DNA from: Prevotella sp.
GTDB lineage: Bacteria > Bacteroidota > Bacteroidia > Bacteroidales > Bacteroidaceae
Direction of reading: 5' to 3'
Assembly: GCA_017475005.1 (NCBI GenBank)
Contig: JAFVGI010000038.1
Location: forward strand, 1 to 64,000
DNA length: 64,000 nucleotides
In this document: in pieces, positions 43,383 through 51,822 of the stretch
Layout of the letters: each line of letters starts with the position of its first letter
How positions within the stretch are numbered: position 1 is the first letter of the stretch
Notes under the pieces: generated by a model
Told to the model about the DNA's origin: nothing
Seen by the model: only the letters and a program-made list of their open reading frames with translations
Database searches by the model: none
Position numbers and translations under genes: made by a program

Positions 43383-45782
43383 ATGAACTATAGCATCAAG
43401 CATCCAGAGAACGAGGGCGGTATGAACGGTCGCATAAGGCGGCTGCGCCAGCAGAATTTCGATACACCGACAACACTCAGTATCGAACGTGCTCTCATCG
43501 AGACCGAGTTCTACAAGAAATACTACGGCACAATGCCGACACCGGTACTGCGCGCCCGAAACTTCTACGAGATATGCAAGAAGAAGACTCTCTACATCGG
43601 TGACGACGAACTCATCGTGGGCGAACGCGGACCTGTGCCAAAGGCGGTGCCGACTTTCCCTGAGCTGACGTGCCACTCTGTGGAGGACCTGCACACCCTC
43701 GACACCCGCGAGCTGCAGAGCTACCACATCTCCCAGGAGGACATAGACACCTACGAACGCGAGGTGATACCATACTGGGCCGGCAAGACACAGAGGGAGC
43801 GTATCTTCAACCATGTATCGAAGGAATGGGAAGAGGCATATCATGCCGGAGTGTTTACGGAGTTCATGGAACAGCGTGCAGCAGGACATACCGCTATGGA
43901 TGGAAAGATGTACCATACTGGTCTGCTGGAAGTAAAAGAGCGCATACAACAGCGCATCAAGGCTCTCGACTATATCAACGACCCTGAAGCAACGGACAAG
44001 CAGCAGGAATTGGAGGCGATGGAGATATCATGCGATGCAGCCATTCTCTTTGCAGAGAGGCACGCCGACCTTGCAGAACAGATGGCGAGCAAGGCGACCA
44101 ACCCACAGCGCAAGGAGGAACTGAAGAAAATTGCGGACGTTTGCCGATGGGTTCCGGCTCACGCACCACGCGATATGTGGGAGGCTATACAGATGTACTG
44201 GTTCGTTCATCTAGGTACGGTGACGGAGTTGAACGGATGGGACTCCATGAATCCCGGGCACATCGACCAGCACCTATTCCCATTCTACGAAAAGGGGCTT
44301 GCCGAAGGCACACTGACACGCGACAAGGCGAAGGAACTTCTGTCGTGCTTGTGGATAAAATTCAACAACCAGCCTGCTCCTCCGAAGGTAGGTGTTACGG
44401 CATTGGAGTCAGGTACATACAACGACTTCACCAACATCAACATCGGAGGCATTGACCGCGAGGGCAAAAGCGGCGTGAACGAGCTGTCGTACATGATTCT
44501 GGAGATACAGGAGGAGCTACACCAGCTACAGCCAGGCCTCAGCATACACATTGCCAAGAACACTCCCGACGACTTTTTGACGACTGGTCTGAAGGTGATA
44601 CGTCTGGGTCACGGATACCCAAGCATCTTCAATCCCGACACCTACGTGGAGGAGATGACGCGTGCCGGCAAGAGCATCGAGGATGCCCGCGAGGGTGGAT
44701 GCTCCGGATGCATCGAGGTGGGAGCTTTCGGCAAAGAAGCATACCTGCTGACGGGTTACCTGAATACCCCAAAGATTCTGGAGATAACGCTGAGCAACGG
44801 CATCGACCCCGAGACAGGAAGGAAATTGGGACTCAAAACGGGCGACCCACGAACATTCAAGAACTTCGAGGAACTCTACGAAGCGTGGCGCAAGCAGATG
44901 GAGTATTTCGTAAACCTGAAACTCTCCGTCAACAACTACATCGAGCGTATGTTCTCGCTCTATGCCCCTGCCACATTCCTCAGCCTCTACATCGATGACT
45001 GCATAGAGAAGGGCCGCGACTACTACAGCGGCGGAGCACGCTACAATACGACATACATACAGTGTACAGGTCTCGGCACCATTACCGACTGCTTCACAAC
45101 GCTGAAGAAACACGTCTTCGAGGAAGGGCGCTACACTATGGACGAGATACTTGAGGCTTGCAGAAGCAATTGGGAGAATGAGGAAAAGATGCGCCTCTAC
45201 ATTCGCAACCACACACCATTCTTCGGCAATGATGACGCCTATGCCGACGACATCGCCGTGAGGGTTTATGATGACCTGGTGAAGGCTGTTGAGGGACATC
45301 CCAACACACGCGGTGGACAGACACACCTAAATATGCTTTCTACCACCTGCCACAACTACTTCGGTTCTGTATGCGGCGCTACGCCTAACGGACGCTTTGC
45401 GCACTTCGCCATCAGCGATGGCACATCACCAGCTCACGGCAGTGACTCACACGGTCCTACGGCGGTAGTAAAGTCTCTGGGCAAACTCGACCAGACAAAG
45501 AGTGGCGGTACGCTGCTCAATGTGCGCTTCACACCGCAGCTGTTTAGGCGTGATGAGGATGTGAAGAAATGTGCCAGTCTCATACGCACTTACTTCAAGT
45601 TCGGCGGTCACCACATACAGTTCAACATCGTGGATACAGAGACGCTGCTGGATGCCCAAAAGCATCCTGACAATTACCGTGACCTGCTGGTGCGCGTGGC
45701 GGGTTATTCTGACTATTTCAATGATATGACGGAACAGCTGCAGAACGAAATCATTGCCCGCACAGAAAACGAGGTTTGTTAA
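43383..45782 (+). CDS. hypD: Glycyl radical enzyme, probably trans-4-hydroxy-L-proline dehydratase
   Basis: Anaerobic radical enzyme of the pyruvate formate-lyase superfamily, 799 residues. The glycyl radical site is Gly774 in VRVAGYSDYF, and the catalytic thiyl Cys443 with general-base Glu445 lies in GGCSGCIEVGAFGKEAYLL. The single active-site cysteine followed by x-E marks an eliminase (dehydratase or lyase) rather than formate-lyase. The GCSGC-x-EVGAFGKEAY context is as remembered for 4-hydroxyproline dehydratase (HypD) of gut bacteria, which makes pyrroline-5-carboxylate. proC, often beside hypD, is not here. A DASS transporter precedes and the activase follows. The exact substrate is moderately sure. 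Confidence 0.8.
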   Translation: MNYSIKHPENEGGMNGRIRRLRQQNFDTPTTLSIERALIETEFYKKYYGTMPTPVLRARNFYEICKKKTLYIGDDELIVGERGPVPKAVPTFPELTCHSVEDLHTLDTRELQSYHISQEDIDTYEREVIPYWAGKTQRERIFNHVSKEWEEAYHAGVFTEFMEQRAAGHTAMDGKMYHTGLLEVKERIQQRIKALDYINDPEATDKQQELEAMEISCDAAILFAERHADLAEQMASKATNPQRKEELKKIADVCRWVPAHAPRDMWEAIQMYWFVHLGTVTELNGWDSMNPGHIDQHLFPFYEKGLAEGTLTRDKAKELLSCLWIKFNNQPAPPKVGVTALESGTYNDFTNINIGGIDREGKSGVNELSYMILEIQEELHQLQPGLSIHIAKNTPDDFLTTGLKVIRLGHGYPSIFNPDTYVEEMTRAGKSIEDAREGGCSGCIEVGAFGKEAYLLTGYLNTPKILEITLSNGIDPETGRKLGLKTGDPRTFKNFEELYEAWRKQMEYFVNLKLSVNNYIERMFSLYAPATFLSLYIDDCIEKGRDYYSGGARYNTTYIQCTGLGTITDCFTTLKKHVFEEGRYTMDEILEACRSNWENEEKMRLYIRNHTPFFGNDDAYADDIAVRVYDDLVKAVEGHPNTRGGQTHLNMLSTTCHNYFGSVCGATPNGRFAHFAISDGTSPAHGSDSHGPTAVVKSLGKLDQTKSGGTLLNVRFTPQLFRRDEDVKKCASLIRTYFKFGGHHIQFNIVDTETLLDAQKHPDNYRDLLVRVAGYSDYFNDMTEQLQNEIIARTENEVC

Positions 45783-45783
45783 T

Positions 45784-45818
45784 AATTGACAGTTGACAAT
45801 TGACAATTGGAAATTAGA
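45784..45818. repeat. Heptamer repeat tract between the radical enzyme and its activase
   Basis: Units AATTGAC, AGTTGAC, AATTGAC, AATTGGA, AATTAGA, starting two bases after the stop codon of the enzyme gene. The following TTGAAC repeats lead to the activase TTG start. Confidence 0.88.
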
Positions 45819-45838
45819 CTCTTGAACGTTTTGAACTT

Positions 45839-46747
45839 TTGAGACCTGTAGTCTTCGACATAAAGCGTTACGCCCTTAACGATGGCCCTGGCATCCGCAC
45901 GACGATATTCTTCAGCGGTTGCCCGTTGCGTTGCGTGTGGTGCCACAATCCCGAATCATGGGATGCACACCCTCACAAGATGTACAAGCAGAAAAAATGC
46001 ATCGGCTGTCTGTCGTGCGTAGACGCATGCCCCGAGGGAGCCATTACGCTGACTGCTGACGGCATACGTCCCGTAGAAGGTGTGAAATGCCTGCGCTACG
46101 GACGTTGTGCCAGCGAGTGTCCGACCCTCGCCCTGGAGATGTGCGGAAGGGAATGGAGCATGGAAGAGCTAATGGCAGAGATAGAGAAAGAACGCGATAT
46201 CATGACCGACAGCGGTGGCGGTGTGACATTATGCGGCGGCGAGCCGCTGTTTCAGCCGGAGGCAACAATAGCGGTGCTTGATGAGTTGGGACGACGAGGG
46301 TTTCATCGCACGGTAGATACCACCCTCTTTGCCGACCCCGAAATAGTACGCGAGGTGGCAAAGCGCTGCGAGCTGCTGCTGGTGGATATGAAGATTATGG
46401 ACCCTGACCTCCACCGCCGCTATACGGGCGTTTCCAACGAGAGGATCCTCGACAACCTGCGACTCATAGCAGAACTCGGCACACCATACTATGTGCGCAT
46501 ACCTCTCATTGAGGGCATCAATGCCGACGAATCGAATATAGAGGCAACGACAGCCTTCCTCGACAGTTTGCCAAATCATAAGGGACTTTGCGGCGTCAAC
46601 CTGCTGCCCTATCATGACGTAGGGCGCGACAAACACCGCCGCCTGTGGTCAATATATAACCCTGACGGCCTCACGATGTCTGCCCCAAGCGATGAAACAA
46701 TGCAGCGGTGCGCAGAACAATTTAAGAAACACGGGTATAACGTTTAA
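45839..46747 (+). CDS. Glycyl radical enzyme activase (radical SAM)
   Basis: Installs the glycyl radical on the upstream enzyme using S-adenosylmethionine. 302 residues. Radical SAM cysteines 28, 32 and 35 (GCPLRCVWC). A ferredoxin-like insert has Cys54, 57, 60, 64 and Cys84, 90, 94, as in activases of eliminase-type radical enzymes. GGGVTLCGGEPL is the SAM-binding stretch. The only start that keeps the conserved N-terminus (VVFDIKRYALNDGPGIRTTI) is TTG at 45839; there is no ATG nearby, and the preceding DNA is repeat-derived, so the original start may have been altered. Confidence 0.92.
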   Translation: MRPVVFDIKRYALNDGPGIRTTIFFSGCPLRCVWCHNPESWDAHPHKMYKQKKCIGCLSCVDACPEGAITLTADGIRPVEGVKCLRYGRCASECPTLALEMCGREWSMEELMAEIEKERDIMTDSGGGVTLCGGEPLFQPEATIAVLDELGRRGFHRTVDTTLFADPEIVREVAKRCELLLVDMKIMDPDLHRRYTGVSNERILDNLRLIAELGTPYYVRIPLIEGINADESNIEATTAFLDSLPNHKGLCGVNLLPYHDVGRDKHRRLWSIYNPDGLTMSAPSDETMQRCAEQFKKHGYNV

Positions 46748-46762
46748 CGGTTAAAGGTTATT
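46742..46762. repeat. Heptamer repeat tract between convergent stop codons
   Basis: Units GTTTAAC, GGTTAAA, GGTTATT. Contains the activase stop codon and reaches the stop of the minus-strand Lnb-NlpC gene. Confidence 0.75.
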
Positions 46763-48437
46763 GTCCTACTCTTCGGGCGCCGAGATAGCGCTGGGCATAA
46801 TAAGTATCTGTAGAACGCGATATGACAACGCCGCCACGGCTGCTGGAATGAATGAAGAGAAAGGTGTCAGCAGACCTATCAACCTCCGTCACTATTCCCA
46901 CATGGCCTACGTCAGAACCTATCGTGCTACCAGAGAAAAACACCAAATCACCCGGACGTATTTGATTGCGCTTAATGGGAGTGTTGCGGGCATATTGGTC
47001 ACGCGAAGAGCGTCCGATGGAGATACCTTTCAGTCCATAGACATAGCTGGTAAAGCCGGAGCAGTCGAAGCCGCGAGGGTCTGCACCGCCGCTGCGATAT
47101 TTCGTGCCAAGAAGCGACATTGCCTGAGAAAGAACGGCATCATTCTGCACCTTCCTAATGCCATAAACATCATCTTTTGCCACTCTTGAAGAACTGTGAC
47201 AGGAAGCAAATAATAAGCTAAGAGTGAAAAGTGAAAAGTGAAGAATAGGGGATGAAGACTTTTTCCTCAGATTTATATTTAACAAGGCCATGCAACCGAG
47301 GACGCAGCCAAGCATTACGACTCCTTCGGCATAGCTTTGCACAAAGCCCATCACGAGGAACAGTACTGCACAGCCGAGGATTATTTCCCAACGATGCTGC
47401 ACCCCACACTTAGGATGAGCAAGCCAGAAGAGAAGCGGATTGAAAATGAGTATCTGGAAATTCAGAGACACTGTGGGATGCTGAGAGAACAGCATACAGA
47501 ATAGCAATATTCCCGGAACGGCATAGAGACAGCAGATTGCGTAGTCGATGTAAGGTGAGAGGTGAAAGGCGAAAGGTGAAAGGCGAGAGATAAAGAATCT
47601 CTTTACGATGCACCAGATGATGATGATGACAGACAGAATGGCGCAGACGTCGAAGGGACTCAGCGGAAAGCCCTTCATCGGCTCAAAGTGTGGTGTTCCG
47701 GACTTAAGAACAACGATGTCTTCATCGACAAGCTTTCGCTTATTGCCGTCAAAATCGACTACGAAGGTATGGTTGAAGTCACTCATGAGGCGATCCGGAA
47801 TAAACTCAGCCTCGTAGTTTGTAGTCTTCACATCTGACAACACACCAAGCAGGAAATCATTCCCCCACTCTGCCCAAGGCGAACTGGCCGTCTTCTGGTG
47901 TATCAACTCACGATACGTCAGCGGATTATCGTCAGGACGCTCCACCACCTTCTCGCCACTGATGGCACCGAGGATGATGTCACGAGCCTTCGTAGTGCAA
48001 TTGTTGTAGAAATAGTTATACCGATACTTTATGTTCTCGGGCCGCACGCTCTCTGCCAGAGCCGCCATAAAGACGCGTTTCTCCTCAGACGTCATGTTAA
48101 TGTGCTGCTGATGGACAGCGCTACCGAAATAGCGATATTCTGCAAGAAAATCACTATAATTGTATAACGCCATCATATAGTCGGTGAGACCGAAGACAAA
48201 GCGGAGCACGAAATTACTCTCCGAAGAGTCGAAAGCGCCATAGTTGACGGCGATATCCATATTCTTCTGAGGATTAACGATACGTATTGCCGTATGACCA
48301 TAGAGGCTGTAAATCTCGTCATGCGGCTCACACGTCATGAGATACACCTGAATAGAATCATAGGACTCTGCCTTTGCCGTGCTACAGAAGCACATGCATA
48401 TAAAAAAAACCTTAAAAAGTAAAATAATTCGTTTCAC
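46758..48437 (-). CDS. Fusion of an Lnb-like (DUF4105) membrane protein and an NlpC/P60 peptidase
   Basis: 559 residues from a GTG start (VKRIILLFKVFF, signal peptide to AKA); an upstream ATG at 48551 lies beyond the promoter. Residues about 25-250 are a DUF4105/Lnb periplasmic domain with YGHTAIRI (His48) and NNCTTKARD (Cys147). Membrane segments occupy about 262-390. This is the layout of Lnb, the Bacteroides lipoprotein N-acyltransferase. Residues about 425-559 are an NlpC/P60 cell-wall peptidase with Cys459 (FDCSGF), His512 (GHVGI) and His530. The junction (about 396-413) is encoded by a heptamer tract and reads SLFTLSLLFASC, a lipobox-like signal. A second tract (about 285-296) lies between membrane segments. 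Confidence 0.82.
   Translation of the reverse strand: MKRIILLFKVFFICMCFCSTAKAESYDSIQVYLMTCEPHDEIYSLYGHTAIRIVNPQKNMDIAVNYGAFDSSESNFVLRFVFGLTDYMMALYNYSDFLAEYRYFGSAVHQQHINMTSEEKRVFMAALAESVRPENIKYRYNYFYNNCTTKARDIILGAISGEKVVERPDDNPLTYRELIHQKTASSPWAEWGNDFLLGVLSDVKTTNYEAEFIPDRLMSDFNHTFVVDFDGNKRKLVDEDIVVLKSGTPHFEPMKGFPLSPFDVCAILSVIIIIWCIVKRFFISRLSPFAFHLSPYIDYAICCLYAVPGILLFCMLFSQHPTVSLNFQILIFNPLLFWLAHPKCGVQHRWEIILGCAVLFLVMGFVQSYAEGVVMLGCVLGCMALLNINLRKKSSSPILHFSLFTLSLLFASCHSSSRVAKDDVYGIRKVQNDAVLSQAMSLLGTKYRSGGADPRGFDCSGFTSYVYGLKGISIGRSSRDQYARNTPIKRNQIRPGDLVFFSGSTIGSDVGHVGIVTEVDRSADTFLFIHSSSRGGVVISRSTDTYYAQRYLGARRVGQ
47216..47250. repeat. Heptamer repeat tract at the Lnb / NlpC-P60 junction
   Basis: Units AGCTAAG, AGTGAAA, AGTGAAA, AGTGAAG, AATAGGG (plus strand). 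In frame on the coding strand it encodes part of the hydrophobic segment that precedes the peptidase domain. Confidence 0.9.
47553..47594. repeat. In-frame heptamer repeat tract inside the Lnb-like domain
   Basis: Units AGGTGAG, AGGTGAA, AGGCGAA, AGGTGAA, AGGCGAG, AGATAAA. Encodes RLSPFAF-HLSPYI between two membrane segments. Confidence 0.9.
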
Positions 48438-48442
48438 GGCTG

Positions 48443-48450
48443 CAAAATTA
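48443..48450 (-). promoter_or_regulatory. -7 element of the Lnb-NlpC gene
   Basis: TAATTTTG, five bases, then the GTG start codon; no good -33 match. Back to back with the divergent -7 element at 48464. Confidence 0.55.
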
Positions 48451-48463
48451 CGCTTTTTTTTTG

Positions 48464-48471
48464 TACTTTTG
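48464..48471 (+). promoter_or_regulatory. -7 element of the barrel-lptC operon
   Basis: TACTTTTG followed by TGCC, about 30 bp before the ATG at 48502. It is divergent from the minus-strand element 13 bp away, so the two promoters overlap. Confidence 0.6.
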
Positions 48472-48501
48472 TGCCAAATTGTAAAAAAACAACTGAAAAT
48501 A

Positions 48502-49848
48502 ATGAAAAAAAGTGTTTTTTCGCTTATAACAATCATAACCCTGCTGCTCACATTTCCAGTAGCATCATTATACGCTCAAGGAGACACCAGCTCGCCATAT
48601 TCACAGTATGGTGTAGGTCTGTTGAGTGACCAGTCTATCGGTATGAGCCGTGGTATGAACGGTGTCGGCATCGGTCTTAAGGAACAAGGTCAGGTGAACT
48701 ATCTCAACCCAGCCACATACTCCCAGATAGACTCTACTACATTCATCTTTGACGCTGCTATGACATTGCAGACAGCCAACTTCAGGGAAACTACTGCACA
48801 GGGAACAAGAAGCCTCAACGCCAGAGATGCCAGTTTTGAGTATGCCGTAGCATCATTCAGAGTAAGAAAACATCTCGGCATGTCATTCGGTATCCTACCA
48901 TACAGCGTAGTAGGGTACGACTACTCCACAAAGCCAAAGATTATCAACAACTATGTGCAATACCCCGTAACAGAGACCAAGACAAGCGTTTCTACCCAGA
49001 ACACCGGTAGCGGCGGACTGCGTATGGTATATCTCGGTGCTGGATGGGCCATAACCGACAAACTATCCATCGGTACTAACGTAAACTACATGTGGGGAAC
49101 ACTGGACAACCTGCTCGTCACCACTTATACTGACTCATATGTCAAGTCGCTATCCAGATACTACACCGCAACAATAAGCACAGTAAAACTGGACTTCGGT
49201 GTAAACTACTCCCTATCCCTCGACAAAAAGAATGTGCTGACAATGGGTCTTACCTTCTCTCCCGGATATCGCATGGGAGCCAGCCCTCGCTGTGAGGTAA
49301 TAACATCGAATTCACAGTCAGCCGTAAACGACACAACTCTATACAAGGCGCAGGACGCCCTGAGACTTCCTACCACCATCGGTGCAGGCGTTTCGTGGAA
49401 GCACAACAACAAATGGATTGTAGGACTCGACTACACCTATCAGGGATGGTCGAAGATGAATGCCGTAGATTACATCTCAGAGAAGACAGGCAAAAACATG
49501 GGTGACGACACCGACGGCTTTAATGACAGGCACAAGATAAACGTTGGTGCACAATACTGCAAGAATGCCAACGGCCGTTCTTTCAAAGACAGGATAAGAT
49601 TCCGATTTGGTGCAGGATACACTACATCGTACCTCCTCATCAACGACCAAAAAGGACCAAGAGAGATATCCTTGAGTGCCGGCGTAGGCCTTCCCATCAT
49701 CAACGTATATAATACCCGTTCGATGCTCAACGTCAGCTTCCAATGGGTAAACACCAATGCCACAGGAATGATACGCGACAATACGTTTCGCATAAACCTG
49801 GGACTGACATTCAATGAACGCTGGTTCGCAAAATGGAAGTTCGAGTAA
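48502..49848 (+). CDS. Outer-membrane beta-barrel protein, FadL-like
   Basis: 448 residues; the start MKKSVFSLITII is chosen over an upstream ATG at 48379 because it gives a proper signal peptide (cleaved after LYA) and lies after the promoter. The mature N-terminus SPYSQYGVGLLSDQSIGMSR and NYLNPATYSQIDSTTFIFDA are typical of Bacteroidetes FadL/OmpP1-like barrels encoded next to lptC. The C-terminus ends FAKWKFE, a terminal aromatic strand. It overlaps lptC by 16 bases. A hydrophobic-compound porin or a role in envelope assembly is possible; the substrate is unknown. Confidence 0.78.
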   Translation: MKKSVFSLITIITLLLTFPVASLYAQGDTSSPYSQYGVGLLSDQSIGMSRGMNGVGIGLKEQGQVNYLNPATYSQIDSTTFIFDAAMTLQTANFRETTAQGTRSLNARDASFEYAVASFRVRKHLGMSFGILPYSVVGYDYSTKPKIINNYVQYPVTETKTSVSTQNTGSGGLRMVYLGAGWAITDKLSIGTNVNYMWGTLDNLLVTTYTDSYVKSLSRYYTATISTVKLDFGVNYSLSLDKKNVLTMGLTFSPGYRMGASPRCEVITSNSQSAVNDTTLYKAQDALRLPTTIGAGVSWKHNNKWIVGLDYTYQGWSKMNAVDYISEKTGKNMGDDTDGFNDRHKINVGAQYCKNANGRSFKDRIRFRFGAGYTTSYLLINDQKGPREISLSAGVGLPIINVYNTRSMLNVSFQWVNTNATGMIRDNTFRINLGLTFNERWFAKWKFE

Positions 49849-50489
49849 ACATCTCCCATTATACCTCATTACTCTTATTTGTTGTTCTCTCTGTTTTGTG
49901 CGCATGTTCCGAGCAGAAAGAGCACACTGCTGATGCCATCAATCCGGAAGACTCCGTTTCGGTGATGATATCCTACGGCATCAACACCCTCGTTTCCGAC
50001 TCCGGTGTCATGAAATATCGCATTGTGGCAGAGAAGTGGGAAGTCAACGAGATAAAGAATCCCCCACGATGGTTCTTCCCAAGAGGACTCTTCATGGAAC
50101 AGTTTGACGAGAAATTCCACGTAGAGACATACATCCAGGCCGACACCGCCTACAACTACACCCAACAGAAGCTGTGGCATCTCATCGGCAATGTACGAGT
50201 GAAGACAGTTGACGGTCTGCGCTTCTGGAGCGAAGAGCTGTGGTGGGACCAAAACAGACACGAGCTGTATTCAAACCTGTATTCACACGTAGTTACTCCC
50301 GAACGAGAGATAGAGGGAGCATACTTCACGAGTGATGAACACATGAGACATTACAAGGTAACAAACACGAAAGGCAACTTCATAAGAGAGGAAGAAAAAG
50401 GCCCTGATAACACAGCAACAGCAAACGACTCAACAGCCCCAGCAAAGAGAAGTCCGGCAAAACCGACCCTTCCGACGATTAACAGATAA
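49833..50489 (+). CDS. lptC: LPS export ABC transporter periplasmic protein LptC
   Basis: 218 residues. The N-terminal segment ends LSVLCACSEQK, a lipobox-like signal with Cys at about 25. The LptC core is DTAYNYTQQKLWHLIGNVRVKTVDGLRFWSEELWWDQNRHELYSN, with the beta-jellyroll W-rich pattern. It carries lipopolysaccharide from LptB2FG towards LptA. A Pro/Ala/Thr-rich tail (about 190-218) follows. It lies in an envelope operon between a barrel gene and a CBS-domain membrane protein. Confidence 0.9.
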   Translation: MEVRVNISHYTSLLLFVVLSVLCACSEQKEHTADAINPEDSVSVMISYGINTLVSDSGVMKYRIVAEKWEVNEIKNPPRWFFPRGLFMEQFDEKFHVETYIQADTAYNYTQQKLWHLIGNVRVKTVDGLRFWSEELWWDQNRHELYSNLYSHVVTPEREIEGAYFTSDEHMRHYKVTNTKGNFIREEEKGPDNTATANDSTAPAKRSPAKPTLPTINR

Positions 50490-50491
50490 AC

Positions 50492-51739
50492 ATGGACATA
50501 AATCTTGCCATATACATTTTTATTGCATTGCTTTTCTCCGCATTCTTTTCGGGGATGGAGATAGCTTATGTGTCAAGCAACAGGATGCTTGCAGAAATGA
50601 AGGGTGACGACAGCAACCTCAACCATCGCATCGTAGATCACTTCTACATGCACCCAAGCACCTTCGTTACCACAATGCTTGTCGGAAACAATATAGCTCT
50701 CGTCATCTACGGCATCCTTATCGCAAAGTTATTTGACAGTACTATATTTGCCAACGAGCCAGAAGCTTTCAGGCTGATGGCAGACACTATATTATCGACA
50801 ATCATCGTGCTCTTCATGGGAGAATTCCTTCCCAAAACGATTTTCAAGAACAATGCCAACTTCCTGCTAGATGTAATGGCATTCCCTACATGTATTTGTT
50901 ACATCCTGCTCTACCCTATTTCGAAAGCATGTGTGCTCATCTCTAAGGCTCTGCTAAAACTGCTCGGAGTAAACATGGGGCAGGAAAAGCCTAAGGAAGA
51001 ATTCTCAAAGGTGGAGTTGGATTACCTGGTGCAGCAGAGTGACAACCCAGAGGTACAGATATTCCATAACGCATTAGACCTTGCAGACACCAAGGTAAGA
51101 GACTGTATGGTTCCAAGAACAGAGATTAATGCCATCGAGAAATCAGCACCCTTGAAGGAACTGAAAGAGAAATTCATCGAAAGTGGTAATTCCAAACTGC
51201 TTGTCTATAACGAAGACATTGACCATATCATAGGTTACATCCACACCCAAGAACTCTTCCGCATCACAAAGGAATGGAACACTCACATACAGCAGATATC
51301 CTTCGTACCAGAGACAATGGCAGTAAAGAAACTGATGGAGAACCTGCTGGCACAGAAAAAGAGTATCGCAGTAGTTGTAGATGAGTTTGGCGGCACCAGC
51401 GGCATTGTGGCGCTGGAAGATATTGTGGAAGAGATTATCGGCGAAATAGAAGACGAACACGACAACACCAACTATATCTGTCGCCAGACGAATGATGGCG
51501 GTTACCTCGTTTCTGCACGCCTTGAGATAGAGAGAATCAACGAAACACTCGGCATAGAACTACCTGAGAGTGAAGACTATAAGACTTTGGGAGGACTCAT
51601 TCTCACACAATATCAGAAATTCCCAAAACTCAACGAAGTAATAGCTCTTGACGGTTGGGAATGTAAGATTCTCAAGAACACAAAAACAAAAATAGAACTC
51701 GTCAAACTCACAAAAGTTGACGAAAAATTTGGTGATTAG
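50492..51739 (+). CDS. CNNM/HlyC-CorC family membrane protein (hemolysin-like)
   Basis: 415 residues. The N-terminal CNNM (DUF21) membrane domain (about 1-175) starts INLAIYIFIALLFSAFFSGM and includes MLVGNNIALVIYGIL and MGEFLPKTIF. A CBS pair (about 200-320, VRDCMVPRTEINAIEKSAPL, VVDEFGGTSGIVALEDIVEE) and a C-terminal CorC_HlyC domain (about 335-410) follow. Relatives are implicated in magnesium or cobalt efflux; GldE of gliding Bacteroidetes is in the same family. Three bases after lptC. The 3' end contains the -33 element of the ppiD promoter. Confidence 0.9.
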   Translation: MDINLAIYIFIALLFSAFFSGMEIAYVSSNRMLAEMKGDDSNLNHRIVDHFYMHPSTFVTTMLVGNNIALVIYGILIAKLFDSTIFANEPEAFRLMADTILSTIIVLFMGEFLPKTIFKNNANFLLDVMAFPTCICYILLYPISKACVLISKALLKLLGVNMGQEKPKEEFSKVELDYLVQQSDNPEVQIFHNALDLADTKVRDCMVPRTEINAIEKSAPLKELKEKFIESGNSKLLVYNEDIDHIIGYIHTQELFRITKEWNTHIQQISFVPETMAVKKLMENLLAQKKSIAVVVDEFGGTSGIVALEDIVEEIIGEIEDEHDNTNYICRQTNDGGYLVSARLEIERINETLGIELPESEDYKTLGGLILTQYQKFPKLNEVIALDGWECKILKNTKTKIELVKLTKVDEKFGD

Positions 51740-51759
51740 GAAAAAAAGATGTACCTTTG
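51728..51759 (+). promoter_or_regulatory. Promoter of ppiD
   Basis: TTTG, exactly 20 bp, TACCTTTG. The -33 element is inside the end of the upstream coding region and the stop codon lies in the spacer. Confidence 0.85.
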
Positions 51760-51822
51760 TGCTCGATTTTATGCACGTACACGCGCAAGGACAGAAGCAA
51801 AAAACAAAAACAATATAAAATT

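Noticed and set aside
48438-48551. ATG start at 48551 for the Lnb-NlpC protein
   Set aside because: It lies upstream of the promoter -7 box, within the leader of the divergent barrel gene, and would bury the signal peptide.
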